This document shows, piece by piece, positions 9,641 through 20,048 of a stretch of DNA of 64,000 bases. The stretch's first letter is position 1, and every line of letters begins with the position of its first letter. Position numbers and translations under genes: made by a program. The notes beneath the pieces were generated by a model. It made no database searches, was not told where the DNA came from, and worked only from the letters and a program-made list of their open reading frames with translations. This DNA is from Methylophilus sp. TWE2 (GTDB lineage: Bacteria; Pseudomonadota; Gammaproteobacteria; Burkholderiales; Methylophilaceae), in assembly GCF_001183865.1 (NCBI RefSeq), contig NZ_CP012020.1:744001-808000 (forward strand). The letters are read 5' to 3'.

Positions 9641-10060
9641 ATGCGACAACAGCACGAAACACTTTCGATTAATGCACAAGGTCGGCGGTTGTATGATATT
9701 ACGCCGCAAGTCCTGCAGTGGGTACAGCAGTCAGGCATCCAAACCGGTTTGCTGACGCTTTATATTCAACACACTTCTGCCAGTCTGTTGATCAATGAAA
9801 ATTATGATCGTGATGTGCTGGTAGATATGGAAGCCTTTTTCAATCGGCTGGTCCCAGACGGGGATGATTTGTTTATTCATACCGTAGAAGGGCCTGACGA
9901 TATGCCGGCGCATGTGCGCACGGCATTGACGCAAACCAGCCTGTCTATTCCTGTGTTACAGGGGCGGGTAGCGCTGGGCCAGTGGCAAGGCATTTTCCTG
10001 TTTGAGCACAGACATTTGGCTTCTCGCAGGCGGGTGCTTATGCATGTGATGGGTGATTAA
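9641..10060 (+). CDS. yjbQ: YjbQ family (UPF0047) protein
   Basis: The 139-residue protein matches the YjbQ/UPF0047 family over its whole length: TGLLTLYIQHTSASLLINEN, ALTQTSLSIPVLQGRVALGQWQGIFLFEHR. These compact, trimeric proteins are named secondary thiamine-phosphate synthase because one member restored thiamine-phosphate synthesis when overproduced; the true role is unclear. It stands between two small lipoprotein genes without an obvious functional link. Confidence 0.9.
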   Translation: MRQQHETLSINAQGRRLYDITPQVLQWVQQSGIQTGLLTLYIQHTSASLLINENYDRDVLVDMEAFFNRLVPDGDDLFIHTVEGPDDMPAHVRTALTQTSLSIPVLQGRVALGQWQGIFLFEHRHLASRRRVLMHVMGD

Positions 10061-10106
10061 ACCCAGATTTTTATAACTTAGTAAAACACATAAAGAGGAG
10101 ATGCGT

Positions 10107-10394
10107 ATGAAGTGGAGCACATGTTTGTTAACGATATTCCTGGCTTTGGGTCTGATCTCTTGCAGCAAGGAAGAGGAAATGCCTGTTCCGGAAACTTCAC
10201 CAGCGGCTGAACCCGCAGCCCAGGAAACCCCTGCGCCCGCAAAATCATCTGGCGGTGGTGGTTATGAGCCGACAGCAGATGAGCGTGTGCCGGGTATTAC
10301 CATGTCTCAGGAAGAGATTGATAAGCAGACTGCAGAAGCACTGGCAAACACCCCTATGCCTGACATTCCTGGTGAGGAATCCTCTAATAAATAG
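10107..10394 (+). CDS. Small Pro/Ala/Glu-rich lipoprotein
   Basis: A 95-residue protein with a signal peptide and a lipobox-like LISC, followed by a disordered Pro/Ala/Glu segment (PVPETSPAAEPAAQETPAP) and a Gly-rich turn. The AGAGGAG ribosome site is directly joined to an ATG at 10101 but is six bases from the ATG at 10107, so the second is preferred. No recognised domain; probably a lipid-anchored periplasmic protein. Confidence 0.65.
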   Translation: MKWSTCLLTIFLALGLISCSKEEEMPVPETSPAAEPAAQETPAPAKSSGGGGYEPTADERVPGITMSQEEIDKQTAEALANTPMPDIPGEESSNK

Positions 10395-10470
10395 TCTCTA
10401 GTCTATCTATCAAGGGCGTGCACCTGCGTCCTTGTTCAACTTCCTCTATCGCAATCGATTTTGCGACCTG

Positions 10471-11850
10471 CTATTTGACAGTACTCCACTGCAAGGGATC
10501 AAAAGGGACACTGTTACGGCGTAATTCATAATAAACGCCATTTTCTGCGTTACCGCCACTGTTACCTACTGCTGCAATGGTGTCGCCAGTTTTAACGGCT
10601 TGCCCTGACGATTTGTACAAGGCTTCGTTATTGCCATACAGGCTCATGTAACCATTCCCATGGTCAATCACAATGAGGTTGCCAAAACCACGCATCCAGT
10701 CAGCAAATACCACCTGGCCGCCTGCCACAGACTTCACCTCGCTACCTTCTTTGGCGCGGATAAAAATGCCTTTCCAGCTGACACCAGTGTCGGCGCGCGC
10801 AGTTCCAAAACGGTTAATCACATCGCCACGTACTGGCAAACGCAAGCGTCCGCGCAGTTGGGCAAAATTTTCTTTGCTGGCGCTGTATTCAGGTAAGGTT
10901 TCATTTTTGGCGATGACGGTGCTGGAAGAGGTGCTCTCGTTGTCCTCAACATTGGTTTGCGGTGAGCGTTCAAAGGTACGGCCTGCAGACTTTTTCTTAC
11001 GGGCCAGTTCCGCTGCACGTTTCGCCGCTGCTGCTTTTTCGCGTTTGGCTTTTGCCAGCGCTTCCTGTTCACGCTTTTTCGCTTCCGCCAGCAAGCGCTG
11101 GAACAGTTGTGACAACGCCTCTTCGTCTTTTTTCAGGCGTACCATCTGTTGCTCTTGCGTTTCAATCTGTTTAGACAGCTCGTTGAGTGCCTCCGTACGA
11201 CGCGATTTCTCGCCTTCTAACTTTTGCGTCGTTTCGCTATATTGGTTTGCCAGTCGTTCGGTTTCATGTAGCTGTTCGGTCGTGGCTGCACGGACACGCG
11301 CGATGGCTTCCTGGTTGTCTTGCAGTGATTGAATTTGTTGCTGGTGTGCTGCGGTCAGGTACCCCAGATATTTGAGGTTGCGTGTAGTGTTAGCAGGGTC
11401 CTGCTGTTGCAACAGCATTTGCAAGGGGCTGTTGTTGCCGTGACGGTATTGCTGGTTGAGTTGTTCACTCAGCGTATTGCGCTGCTGGTTGACCTGGCGC
11501 TGCAACAGCGATAACTGCTTTTGCAGGTCCTGCAGTTTGCTGCGGTTTTCCTGTTGTGCATCCTGGATCTCACGCAGTTTTTTGCGCGAGGCGCTGATCG
11601 CCGTTTCAGAGGCTTTCAAGGCCTCGTGCGCATCCTGTTTTGCGACGCGGGAAGCTTTGAGCGCATTGGCCAATTGCTGTATTTTTTCTTTGACCTGCTC
11701 CAGATCGCCTTTAGTTGTCTCCGCTTTATCGTTTGCTGCGGCACTCGCAGGCAGGGCTAAGATGCCCAGCCATAGACAGAGGCAAACGGTGCAGCAGGAG
11801 GTCCATCTTGAGGACTGCTTGGACAGGGCGAAAATGCTGAACTCAGACAT
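10471..11850 (-). CDS. envC: EnvC-like murein hydrolase activator (degenerate M23/LytM)
   Basis: The 459-residue exported protein has a signal peptide (LWLGILALPASAAA), a long coiled coil (about 45-265), an Ala/Lys-rich linker and a C-terminal LytM/M23 domain (about 335-455). In the catalytic region it reads VSWKGIFIRAKEG and IDHGNGYMSLYGNN. The HxH and other zinc ligands of active LytM peptidases are missing, as in EnvC, which does not cut peptidoglycan itself but activates the amidases AmiA/AmiB at the septum. It follows gpmI by 17 bp on the same strand, an arrangement common in beta- and gammaproteobacteria. Confidence 0.88.
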   Translation of the reverse strand: MSEFSIFALSKQSSRWTSCCTVCLCLWLGILALPASAAANDKAETTKGDLEQVKEKIQQLANALKASRVAKQDAHEALKASETAISASRKKLREIQDAQQENRSKLQDLQKQLSLLQRQVNQQRNTLSEQLNQQYRHGNNSPLQMLLQQQDPANTTRNLKYLGYLTAAHQQQIQSLQDNQEAIARVRAATTEQLHETERLANQYSETTQKLEGEKSRRTEALNELSKQIETQEQQMVRLKKDEEALSQLFQRLLAEAKKREQEALAKAKREKAAAAKRAAELARKKKSAGRTFERSPQTNVEDNESTSSSTVIAKNETLPEYSASKENFAQLRGRLRLPVRGDVINRFGTARADTGVSWKGIFIRAKEGSEVKSVAGGQVVFADWMRGFGNLIVIDHGNGYMSLYGNNEALYKSSGQAVKTGDTIAAVGNSGGNAENGVYYELRRNSVPFDPLQWSTVK

Positions 11851-11867
11851 GCATCAGGCTTAGCGGC

Positions 11868-13418
11868 TTAAGCGTTTGCATTGAGGGTAATCAGGTTCTT
11901 GCCAGTCATTTCTGAAGGTTGGGGAATGCCCATCAGTGACAGCAACGTCGGCGCAATATCAGAAAGCGCACCACCTGCAGCAATGCTGCCTGGGCGGCCA
12001 ATATAAATAAACGGCACCAGGTTGGTGGTATGCTGCGTGTGTGCCTGATCGCTGGCATGGTCAAACATGCTTTCTGCATTGCCGTGGTCTGCGGTAATAA
12101 TCACTTCTGCACCTATTTTCTGCGCAGCGGCTACCACACGGCCAATACAGGTATCCAGTGTTTCCACGGCTTTAATCGCCGCTTGCAGGTTGCCGGTATG
12201 GCCTACCATGTCGCCATTGGCATAGTTGCATATCACCGCCTGGTATTGCCCTGACTCAATGGCGGCGACCAGTTTGTCGGTGACTTCTGGTGCGCTCATT
12301 TCAGGTTGCAAGTCGTAAGTGGCGACTTTTGGCGAAGGGACCAGGATGCGGTCTTCACCATCAAATACCGTTTCTTCACCGCCATTAAAGAAAAATGTCA
12401 CGTGTGGATATTTTTCAGTTTCGGCGATACGTAGCTGTTTGAGGCCAAGCTTGGAGACATACTCACCAAACGTATTAGGAACCGTGTAGGGGGCAAAAAT
12501 CGGTTCGGCCAGCGTCTGGTTTTTGTCATACTGGGTCAGCGTAAAGTAGTGGCTGAAGTGAGGGATGCGGCTACGGGCAAAACCGCTAAATTGCTGGTTG
12601 AGCAAGGCGTCAGTCAATTGGCGGGCGCGGTCACTCCTGAAGTTCATAAACACCAGGCAGTCACCGTCCTCCATGCGGATCGGGGCGTCATTAGCGGCGC
12701 GGATGGCGGTGCATTTGACAAACTCGTCACTCTCATCACGCGCATAAGCCTGTTGTAATGCCGTGAGGCTATCGGGTGCAACATGGTCTGCAAGGCCATT
12801 GACCAGCAACTCATAAGCGACCGACACACGCTCCCAGCGTTTGTCCCTGTCCATGCCATAGAAACGGCCACCCACAGAGGCCACTTTGCCTACGCCAAGG
12901 GTTTTCAGGTGATCCTCGAGTGCTTGCAGGTAAGGTTGTGCGCTCTTTGGCGGTGTGTCACGGCCATCCAGGAAGGCATGCACATACACTTTGCTCAGGC
13001 CTTGCTGTTTGGCCATATTGAGCATAGCGTGAATGTGTGGCTGGTAGCTGTGTACGCCGCCATCAGACAACAGGCCGAGGATGTGCAGGGCTTTGTCGTT
13101 TGCTTTGAGGTCTTGCAGGGCATTCACCAGTGCGGGTAACTGGAAAAACTCACCGGTTTGTATGCTGTTATTGATGCGCTCGAAGTCTTGAAAGACGATA
13201 CGTCCCGCCCCAATATTCAAATGGCCCACTTCTGAGTTGCCCATTTGTCCGTCAGGCAGACCGACGTAGTGTTCAGAGGCATTGATCAAGCTATGCGGGT
13301 ACGACGCTCTCAGTCTGTCCAGGTTGGGCGTGTTCGCTTGCAGGACGGCATTGAATTCAACGGTCTCGCTGTGACCAAAACCATCGAGAATCAGCAAAAT
13401 AACAGGTTTGATAGGCAT
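11868..13418 (-). CDS. gpmI: 2,3-bisphosphoglycerate-independent phosphoglycerate mutase
   Basis: The 516-residue cytoplasmic enzyme interconverts 3- and 2-phosphoglycerate using two Mn2+ ions and a phosphoserine. Diagnostic motifs are LLILDGFGHSE at the N-terminus, the active-serine segment GNSEVGHLNIGAGR, HAFLDGRDTPP and the metal-binding ITADHGNAE near the C-terminus. Length is that of the family. It is transcribed divergently from the rhodanese-grxC-secB-gpsA group and is followed by envC in the same direction. Confidence 0.97.
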   Translation of the reverse strand: MPIKPVILLILDGFGHSETVEFNAVLQANTPNLDRLRASYPHSLINASEHYVGLPDGQMGNSEVGHLNIGAGRIVFQDFERINNSIQTGEFFQLPALVNALQDLKANDKALHILGLLSDGGVHSYQPHIHAMLNMAKQQGLSKVYVHAFLDGRDTPPKSAQPYLQALEDHLKTLGVGKVASVGGRFYGMDRDKRWERVSVAYELLVNGLADHVAPDSLTALQQAYARDESDEFVKCTAIRAANDAPIRMEDGDCLVFMNFRSDRARQLTDALLNQQFSGFARSRIPHFSHYFTLTQYDKNQTLAEPIFAPYTVPNTFGEYVSKLGLKQLRIAETEKYPHVTFFFNGGEETVFDGEDRILVPSPKVATYDLQPEMSAPEVTDKLVAAIESGQYQAVICNYANGDMVGHTGNLQAAIKAVETLDTCIGRVVAAAQKIGAEVIITADHGNAESMFDHASDQAHTQHTTNLVPFIYIGRPGSIAAGGALSDIAPTLLSLMGIPQPSEMTGKNLITLNANA

Positions 13419-13470
13419 GGCTAAGAATCTTTAAAGTGGTGACGCAATGTCAAATGAATGATTCGTCTAT

Positions 13471-13476
13471 TATAAT
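13471..13476 (+). promoter_or_regulatory. TATAAT -10 element before the rhodanese gene
   Basis: A perfect TATAAT lies in the 130-bp divergent gap, 73 bp before the GTG start. The -35 position (TGTCAA) is weak, so this is only a likely promoter. Confidence 0.35.
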
Positions 13477-13548
13477 CGCAACCGCAGGTGACGCCTACCA
13501 GAAGGGCGCAGGACTGTGAAAACATAAAGTGAATAGGCAGGTAAAAAA

Positions 13549-13959
13549 GTGGATTTTTTTAAGCAAAATGTATTGTTGATCGGTTTGGCAATTGGCTCCG
13601 GACTGGCCTTGTTGTGGCCCATGCTGAATCGTTCGTCAGCTGGGGCGACTGTGCTTTCGGTCACTGAAGCAGTTGTACTGATGAACCGAAAATCTGCTTT
13701 GGTGCTGGATGTGCGTGAGGCGGACGAGTTTGCGCAAGGCCATTTGCAGGGTGCCCGCAATATACCGCTTTCGCAACTGGATGCACGCAGCAAGGAACTG
13801 GAAAAGTTTCGTGATAAACCCGTATTGATTGTCTGCCAGCGTGGCAGTCGCGCCAGCAAAGCGTCCAAATTACTCAAAGCGCAAAATTTCAGTGCATTGA
13901 ATGTATTGAAAGGCGGCATGCAGGCCTGGCAGGAAGCCAACATGCCCACCGGCAAATAA
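13549..13959 (+). CDS. Membrane-anchored rhodanese-like sulfurtransferase
   Basis: A 136-residue protein with an N-terminal membrane helix (VLLIGLAIGSGLALLWPML) and one rhodanese domain (about 30-130). The active-site loop VCQRGSRA contains the catalytic Cys, so it can carry a persulfide. Start is GTG at 13549, the only start that keeps the membrane helix. It heads a conserved group with grxC and secB, which suggests redox or sulfur handling near the inner membrane, but the acceptor is unknown. Confidence 0.9.
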   Translation: MDFFKQNVLLIGLAIGSGLALLWPMLNRSSAGATVLSVTEAVVLMNRKSALVLDVREADEFAQGHLQGARNIPLSQLDARSKELEKFRDKPVLIVCQRGSRASKASKLLKAQNFSALNVLKGGMQAWQEANMPTGK

Positions 13960-13981
13960 GAACTCATTTTTAAGGATCATC

Positions 13982-14239
13982 ATGGCTAAAGTCGTAATGT
14001 ATACCTCAGCAGTCTGCCCATACTGCATGAATGCGGAGCGCTTGCTCAAAAACAAGGGCGTGACCGAGATTGAAAAAATCCGTGTCGATTTGCAGCCTGA
14101 ACTGCGTGCTGAAATGATGGAGAAAACTGGCCGCCGCACGGTACCGCAGATATTTATCGGTGACCATCATGTGGGCGGTTTTGATGACCTGCATGCGCTG
14201 GATGTGCAGGGTGGGCTGGATCCATTGCTGGCCGCATAG
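13982..14239 (+). CDS. grxC: Glutaredoxin 3
   Basis: An 85-residue dithiol glutaredoxin with the active site CPYC (SAVCPYCMNAERLL), the conserved RRTVPQIFIGDHHVGG segment for glutathione binding and a cis-Pro. It reduces disulfides with glutathione in the cytoplasm. It is 22 bp after the rhodanese gene and followed by secB, an order common in betaproteobacteria. Confidence 0.95.
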   Translation: MAKVVMYTSAVCPYCMNAERLLKNKGVTEIEKIRVDLQPELRAEMMEKTGRRTVPQIFIGDHHVGGFDDLHALDVQGGLDPLLAA

Positions 14240-14332
14240 ATACCGCTGCTTTTGTCACAAAAAACACATAGTCATGCCGCACGTGTCCGGTTAGAATAGC
14301 GGCTTTGTGTATTGATCAATTAAGGATAATTC

Positions 14333-14809
14333 ATGGCTCAGGATTCACAGAACCAAACAGAACAGAACGCAGCGCCCATTTTCAGCATTGAAAAATTGTA
14401 CGTACATGACGCTTCGATTGAAGTGCCTAATGCGCCTGCCATTTTCACTGAGCGTACCACACCGCAAATCAATGTGGAGCTGGGCAACAGCGCGCAGCAG
14501 ATCGAAGACGGCATTTTCAACGTGTCTATTAAAGTGACCGTGACGGCCAAAATAGAAGACAAGACAGCGTTCCTGGTTGAAGTTAACCAGTCCGGCATTT
14601 TTGCGATCCGTAACGTGCCACAAGAAAACATGGAGCCTATCCTGGCCGTGGCTTGCCCTAACATCCTGTTCCCATATGCACGTGAAGCGATTTCCGATAT
14701 GGTCACCCGTGCAGGCTTTATGCCGGTATTGTTGAACCCGATCAACTTCGAAGCACTGTACCTGCAACAGCAACAACAAGCCGCACAAGCTGCTGGTGCG
14801 CCTAACTAA
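14333..14809 (+). CDS. secB: Protein-export chaperone SecB
   Basis: SecB is a tetrameric cytosolic chaperone that keeps preproteins unfolded and hands them to SecA. The 158-residue protein shows the family core: [67 protein letters not shown]. It has a clear GGATAA-ATTC spacing before the ATG. Confidence 0.97.
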   Translation: MAQDSQNQTEQNAAPIFSIEKLYVHDASIEVPNAPAIFTERTTPQINVELGNSAQQIEDGIFNVSIKVTVTAKIEDKTAFLVEVNQSGIFAIRNVPQENMEPILAVACPNILFPYAREAISDMVTRAGFMPVLLNPINFEALYLQQQQQAAQAAGAPN

Positions 14810-14866
14810 TTTATTCAATGAAACGGCATCGCTAGTCACGCTGGTGATGTGTCTGGATAAAGTCAA

Positions 14867-15859
14867 ATGAGTAAGGTTGCAGTTCTTGGAGCCGGTGCCT
14901 GGGGCACTGCGCTCGCCATGCATATCGCGCTACAGCACGAAGTTGTGCTGTGGGCGCGTAACAGCGGCCATGTTTCCGGTATGCGTAAAGCGCGTGCCAA
15001 CCCGCTCTATCTCGGTGACTTTGCATTCCCTGAAAAACTCTCGGTAGAAGATGATCTGGCGGCTGCGATTGATGGCGCCGATTTGATTTTATCCGTTGTA
15101 CCTACGGCCGGGTTCCGGCCTATCTTGCAACAGCTCAAAGCTTTGGGTATTACACAGCCCTTGATCTGGGCCAATAAAGGTCTTGAACCCCAAACGGCCA
15201 AGCTGCCTTTTGAAGTGGCACAGGAAGAGCTGGGTGCTGATTATCCATGGGGCGTATTAAGCGGCCCCAGCTTTGCAGCTGAGCTGGTACGTGGCTTGCC
15301 GACGGCGATTACCTTGGCTGCCAATCACCGCGAGCTAGCGCAGCAAGCGGCACAGCTCATACACGGTGGCTGTCTGCGCGTCTACGATAGCACCGATGTG
15401 GTCGGCGCTTCTGTCGGTGGTGCGGTGAAAAACGTGATGGCGATTGCCTCCGGGATCTCAGATGGCATGGGTTTTGGCAACAATGCACGTGCGGCCATGA
15501 TCACGCGCGGGCTGGCAGAAATCACCCGCTTTGGCATGGCACTCGGCGCCAAAGCGGAGACCTTTATGGGGCTGGCTGGGGCAGGTGACCTGATCCTGAC
15601 CTGTACCGGTCAATATTCGCGTAATCGTGAGGTCGGTTTGCAACTGGCTTCAGGCAAGTCTCTTGAAAGTATCCTCGCCGGTTTGGGCCATGTGGCAGAA
15701 GGCGTGAATACGGCGCGTGAAGTGATGCGCCGGGCTGAAACCATTCATGTTGAAATGCCGATTACCTTTGAAGTCAATCAATTATTGACCAACCAAAAGA
15801 CTGCGCAAGAGGCTGTCAGTGCCTTGCTCGGTCGCGGTCAGCGTCAAGAATCCGTTTAA
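14867..15859 (+). CDS. gpsA: NAD(P)-dependent glycerol-3-phosphate dehydrogenase
   Basis: The 330-residue enzyme reduces dihydroxyacetone phosphate to sn-glycerol 3-phosphate for phospholipid synthesis. Visible are the Rossmann motif VLGAGAWGTALAMH at the N-terminus, WANKGLE, LSGPSFAAE, the catalytic-lysine segment GGAVKNVMAIASGI and the GNNARAAMITRGLAEI motif. It follows secB by 57 bp, as in many proteobacteria. Confidence 0.97.
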   Translation: MSKVAVLGAGAWGTALAMHIALQHEVVLWARNSGHVSGMRKARANPLYLGDFAFPEKLSVEDDLAAAIDGADLILSVVPTAGFRPILQQLKALGITQPLIWANKGLEPQTAKLPFEVAQEELGADYPWGVLSGPSFAAELVRGLPTAITLAANHRELAQQAAQLIHGGCLRVYDSTDVVGASVGGAVKNVMAIASGISDGMGFGNNARAAMITRGLAEITRFGMALGAKAETFMGLAGAGDLILTCTGQYSRNREVGLQLASGKSLESILAGLGHVAEGVNTAREVMRRAETIHVEMPITFEVNQLLTNQKTAQEAVSALLGRGQRQESV

Positions 15860-15978
15860 CCATCCTCCCAAATACTCCTGAGTCGAGTCGACCGGGGACA
15901 ACTCTTTAGCCGATTTCTGGAACTTACGTACACGCATGTATGTCTGCCTAATGGGTAACATTTACAGGTAGTCCTCTT

Positions 15979-16899
15979 ATGAAGTTTCTAAGGCCGCGCA
16001 TGGCTAAAGCCGGTTTGGCATTCAGTTTACTGGCAGGCTTGCTGGCAACGCTTTACATGATCAAAGCCGAGGCGCTGGTGTGGCACGTGTGGCATCAATT
16101 ACATCCGACAGATCATCACGGGCTTGATCTGGCACAGTATCAAGTCTCGATAGAGGCCAAGCCGCTATCTGGTTATAAAAACTTATCTGGGATTACATTT
16201 AATCGCGAAACCGGTACCCTTTTCGCCGTCTTGAACGATATGGGTAAGATTATTGAGTTAACTACTGATGGTGTGCCTTTGCGTGAGATCAGTGTCCAAG
16301 GTGTCGATGACCTTGAGGGGATTACGCATATTGAGCGAGATTACTTTGCGGTTGCAGATGAGCGTCAAAGTCAACTTTTGCTACTGAATATTGGTCCGGA
16401 AACGAGGGAAGTGTCGATCAATGATGCTAAATTATTCCGTTTGGGGCTGAATGAACGGGGAAATAAGAATTTTGAAGGCGTGTCTTGGGACAGCTTGCAT
16501 CATCGCCTGATTGTCGTCAAAGAGCGTGATCCAAAATACGTCATTTCAGTCACCGGCCTCTATCAAACCGAGCAAACACAGCTTAATGGGGTCGTGGTTG
16601 AGCGCATGCCTCAATATGACCAGGCGATCAAATGGGTGATGCGTGACTTGTCAGAAGTATCGCATCACGCACAGTCTGGGCACCTGTTTTTGCTCAGTGA
16701 CGAATCAAAACTGTTAAAGCAGTTTGACGAATCAGGGCAACCCATGGGGTCGTTGGCCTTATGGAAAGGGTTCCATGCTTTGCATAAAAGCATACCGCAA
16801 CCTGAAGGGGTCACTTTGGACGACGCAGGAAATATTTACGTCGTCAGCGAGCCTAACCTCTTTTATGTGTTCAAGCCGCAGTCCAAGCGACCAGTTTAA
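15979..16899 (+). CDS. SdiA-regulated (YjiK-type) beta-propeller protein
   Basis: A 306-residue protein with an N-terminal membrane helix or uncleaved signal (LAFSLLAGLLATLYMI) and a YjiK/SdiA-regulated propeller domain (about 50-300), seen in SGYKNLSGITFNRETGTLFAVLND, VDDLEGITHI, NFEGVSWDS and PEGVTLDDAGNIYVVSEPN. The fold resembles calcium- and NHL-type propellers of the cell envelope; the function is not known. It converges on the FKBP gene and shares a terminator with it. Confidence 0.85.
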   Translation: MKFLRPRMAKAGLAFSLLAGLLATLYMIKAEALVWHVWHQLHPTDHHGLDLAQYQVSIEAKPLSGYKNLSGITFNRETGTLFAVLNDMGKIIELTTDGVPLREISVQGVDDLEGITHIERDYFAVADERQSQLLLLNIGPETREVSINDAKLFRLGLNERGNKNFEGVSWDSLHHRLIVVKERDPKYVISVTGLYQTEQTQLNGVVVERMPQYDQAIKWVMRDLSEVSHHAQSGHLFLLSDESKLLKQFDESGQPMGSLALWKGFHALHKSIPQPEGVTLDDAGNIYVVSEPNLFYVFKPQSKRPV

Positions 16900-16907
16900 A
16901 TAACAAG

Positions 16908-16930
16908 AAACCCGCCAAAGCGGGTTTTTA
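16908..16930. terminator. Bidirectional rho-independent terminator
   Basis: AAACCCGC-CAAA-GCGGGTTT followed by TT lies between converging genes. The same stem-loop occurs at 17667-17688. Confidence 0.85.
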
Positions 16931-16957
16931 TTGGCGTTAATGAACAGAGTTTCAGCC

Positions 16958-17584
16958 TTATTCAATTGCCAATAATTCAACTTGAAATACCAGCGTAGCA
17001 TCCGGGCCAATCACAGGACCGCTGCCATTTACGCCATAAGCCAGGTTGGATGGAATGGTCAGTTCAAATTTGCTACCCACATTCATCAACTGTAAGCCTT
17101 CTACCCAGCCTGCAATCACACCGGTGACCGGGAAAACGATAGGCTCGCCACGCTCGTAAGAGCTGTCAAACACGGTACCGTCTGTCAGGGTGCCGTGGTA
17201 ATGCACCTTAACGCGGTCTTGAGTGGTGGGTTTGGCCCCATTGCCTGCCACCAACTCTTTATACTGCAAGCCGCTGGCTGTCGTGCTCACCCCTTCTTTT
17301 TTAGCATTCTCTGCCAGGTAGGCGGCGCCTTCAGCCTGGTTTTTAGCAGATTTTTCAGCATGCGCGGCGCGTTGTTTTTCCTGGCTATATTTTTGTACTT
17401 CCTCAATCGTGCTGCGTTTTTCAGCATCGGATAAACGCGAAGGCGAACCTGACATCACATCGGAAATCGCCAGCGCTAATGCCGTTGGATCAATATCCAG
17501 GCCGTCGTTTCTAAGCTGGTGCGCCATGTTTTCACCAACGATATAACTCAAGCGCTGGATTAAAGTATCTAACTGGTTTGCCAT
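16958..17584 (-). CDS. FKBP-type peptidyl-prolyl isomerase (FklB/FkpA type)
   Basis: A 208-residue protein with an N-terminal helical dimerisation region (about 1-100, LIQRLSYIVGENMAHQL) and an FKBP domain (about 105-205: GLQYKELVAGNGAKP, VKVHYHGTLTDGTVFDSS, GWVEGLQLM, PSNLAYG). It catalyses proline isomerisation. The chosen ATG at 17584 gives MANQLDTLIQRLSY; the longer frame to 17668 would run through a terminator hairpin. No signal peptide is visible with this start, so it is likely cytoplasmic like FklB. Confidence 0.88.
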   Translation of the reverse strand: MANQLDTLIQRLSYIVGENMAHQLRNDGLDIDPTALALAISDVMSGSPSRLSDAEKRSTIEEVQKYSQEKQRAAHAEKSAKNQAEGAAYLAENAKKEGVSTTASGLQYKELVAGNGAKPTTQDRVKVHYHGTLTDGTVFDSSYERGEPIVFPVTGVIAGWVEGLQLMNVGSKFELTIPSNLAYGVNGSGPVIGPDATLVFQVELLAIE

Positions 17585-17666
17585 AATGGTAAGTTCTTTC
17601 GTAATTTGAATAGATTGCGTTTGAATGGCGCAATCCATCATTATGGCCGAGAAAGCCAGATAAAAC

Positions 17667-17690
17667 AAAACCCGCCAAAGCGGGTTTTGT
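17667..17690 (-). terminator. Rho-independent terminator downstream of groESL
   Basis: A 9-bp stem AAAACCCGC / GCGGGTTTT with a CAAA loop. On the minus strand it follows groL after the repeat element, with GTTTTAT after the stem. It is an almost exact copy of the hairpin at 16908-16930. Confidence 0.7.
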
Positions 17691-17712
17691 CAGTTTTGGA
17701 GCGTTACTTAGT

Positions 17713-17839
17713 GCATTTCAACTTCAATGCGATGGTGAGGCTAGGCGGTGAGACATTTGCGACGCAGACAGTACATGAAGTACGGCAAGGAGCAAATGTC
17801 GAAACCAACGACGCATCACCGATGCAGTGAAGATTGAAA

Positions 17840-17841
<2 letters not shown>
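17713..17841. repeat. MITE-like palindromic element B downstream of groL
   Basis: Imperfect inverted ends (17713-17730 and 17823-17841, ATTTCAA(T)CTTCA.TGC) reach to the groL stop codon. The inner core at 17761-17792 is GACGCAG-AC then the hairpin GTAC-ATGAA-GTAC, then GGCAAGGAG, matching the organisation of elements A and C. Confidence 0.65.
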
Positions 17842-19477
<1,636 letters not shown>

Positions 19478-19523
19478 TTAAATTCTCCTAAATTTCAAAT
19501 GTTTGGGATCAGTTGTGAGTCGA

Positions 19524-19811
19524 TTACTCAACAATCGCCATAATGTCTTCTTCGCGCATGACCAACAGCTCTTCGCCGTTGACTTTCACTGTTTGGCCGG
19601 AGTATTTGCCGAACAATACTTTGTCGCCGACCTTCACGTCCAAGGCAATTGCCTTGCCGTTTTCATCTTTTTTGCCATTGCCAACTGCCTGAACCACACC
19701 TTGGTCTGGTTTCTCGGTTGCACTGTCAGGGATCACAATGCCAGAAGCAGTAGTGCGCTCTTCAGCAGCGCGTTTAACAATTACACGGTCGTGCAACGGA
19801 CGAATGTTCAT
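19524..19811 (-). CDS. groES: Co-chaperonin GroES
   Basis: The 95-residue lid of GroEL. It begins [17 protein letters not shown], includes the mobile loop [16 protein letters not shown] and ends [30 protein letters not shown] gives a strong ribosome site. It is preceded by a sigma-32 type promoter and a CIRCE operator. Confidence 0.99.
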   Translation of the reverse strand: MNIRPLHDRVIVKRAAEERTTASGIVIPDSATEKPDQGVVQAVGNGKKDENGKAIALDVKVGDKVLFGKYSGQTVKVNGEELLVMREEDIMAIVE

Positions 19812-19886
19812 TAGATTCTCCTTGGAGTTTTCCTAAAGTGTTATAGGGATAACGTTAAAACTAAAACAATAAAAGCGGTACGCATT

Positions 19887-19913
19887 TTAGCACTCGCGCA
19901 CCTTGATTGCTAA
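19887..19913 (-). promoter_or_regulatory. CIRCE operator (HrcA site) of groESL
   Basis: TTAGCACTC-N9-GATTGCTAA matches the CIRCE inverted repeat TTAGCACTC-N9-GAGTGCTAA with a single mismatch. It is the known binding site of the HrcA heat-shock repressor and overlaps the promoter start region. Confidence 0.9.
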
Positions 19914-19939
19914 TTGGGGTGGGATTTTCTGATTTCAAG
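19912..19939 (-). promoter_or_regulatory. Sigma-32 promoter of groESL
   Basis: Read on the minus strand: CTTGAAA (19939-19933), 13 bp, then CCCCAATT (19919-19912). This is close to the sigma-32 consensus CTTGAAA-N(11-16)-CCCCATNT. The -10 side touches the CIRCE element, so activation and repression act at the same place. Confidence 0.8.
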
Positions 19940-20048
19940 GGGGAACACATAAAAATTTTGTGGTTTTTTGTAGCAAAAATTCTTTGTGTTTACTCTTAAG
20001 CTTTACTAGGATATTTTTGCTAAATTAAATAACTACAAATTAAAAAGT

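Noticed and set aside
10673..11332. 219-codon open frame on the plus strand
   Set aside because: It is antisense to envC and is a low-complexity Ser/Ala/Arg shadow of the coiled coil.
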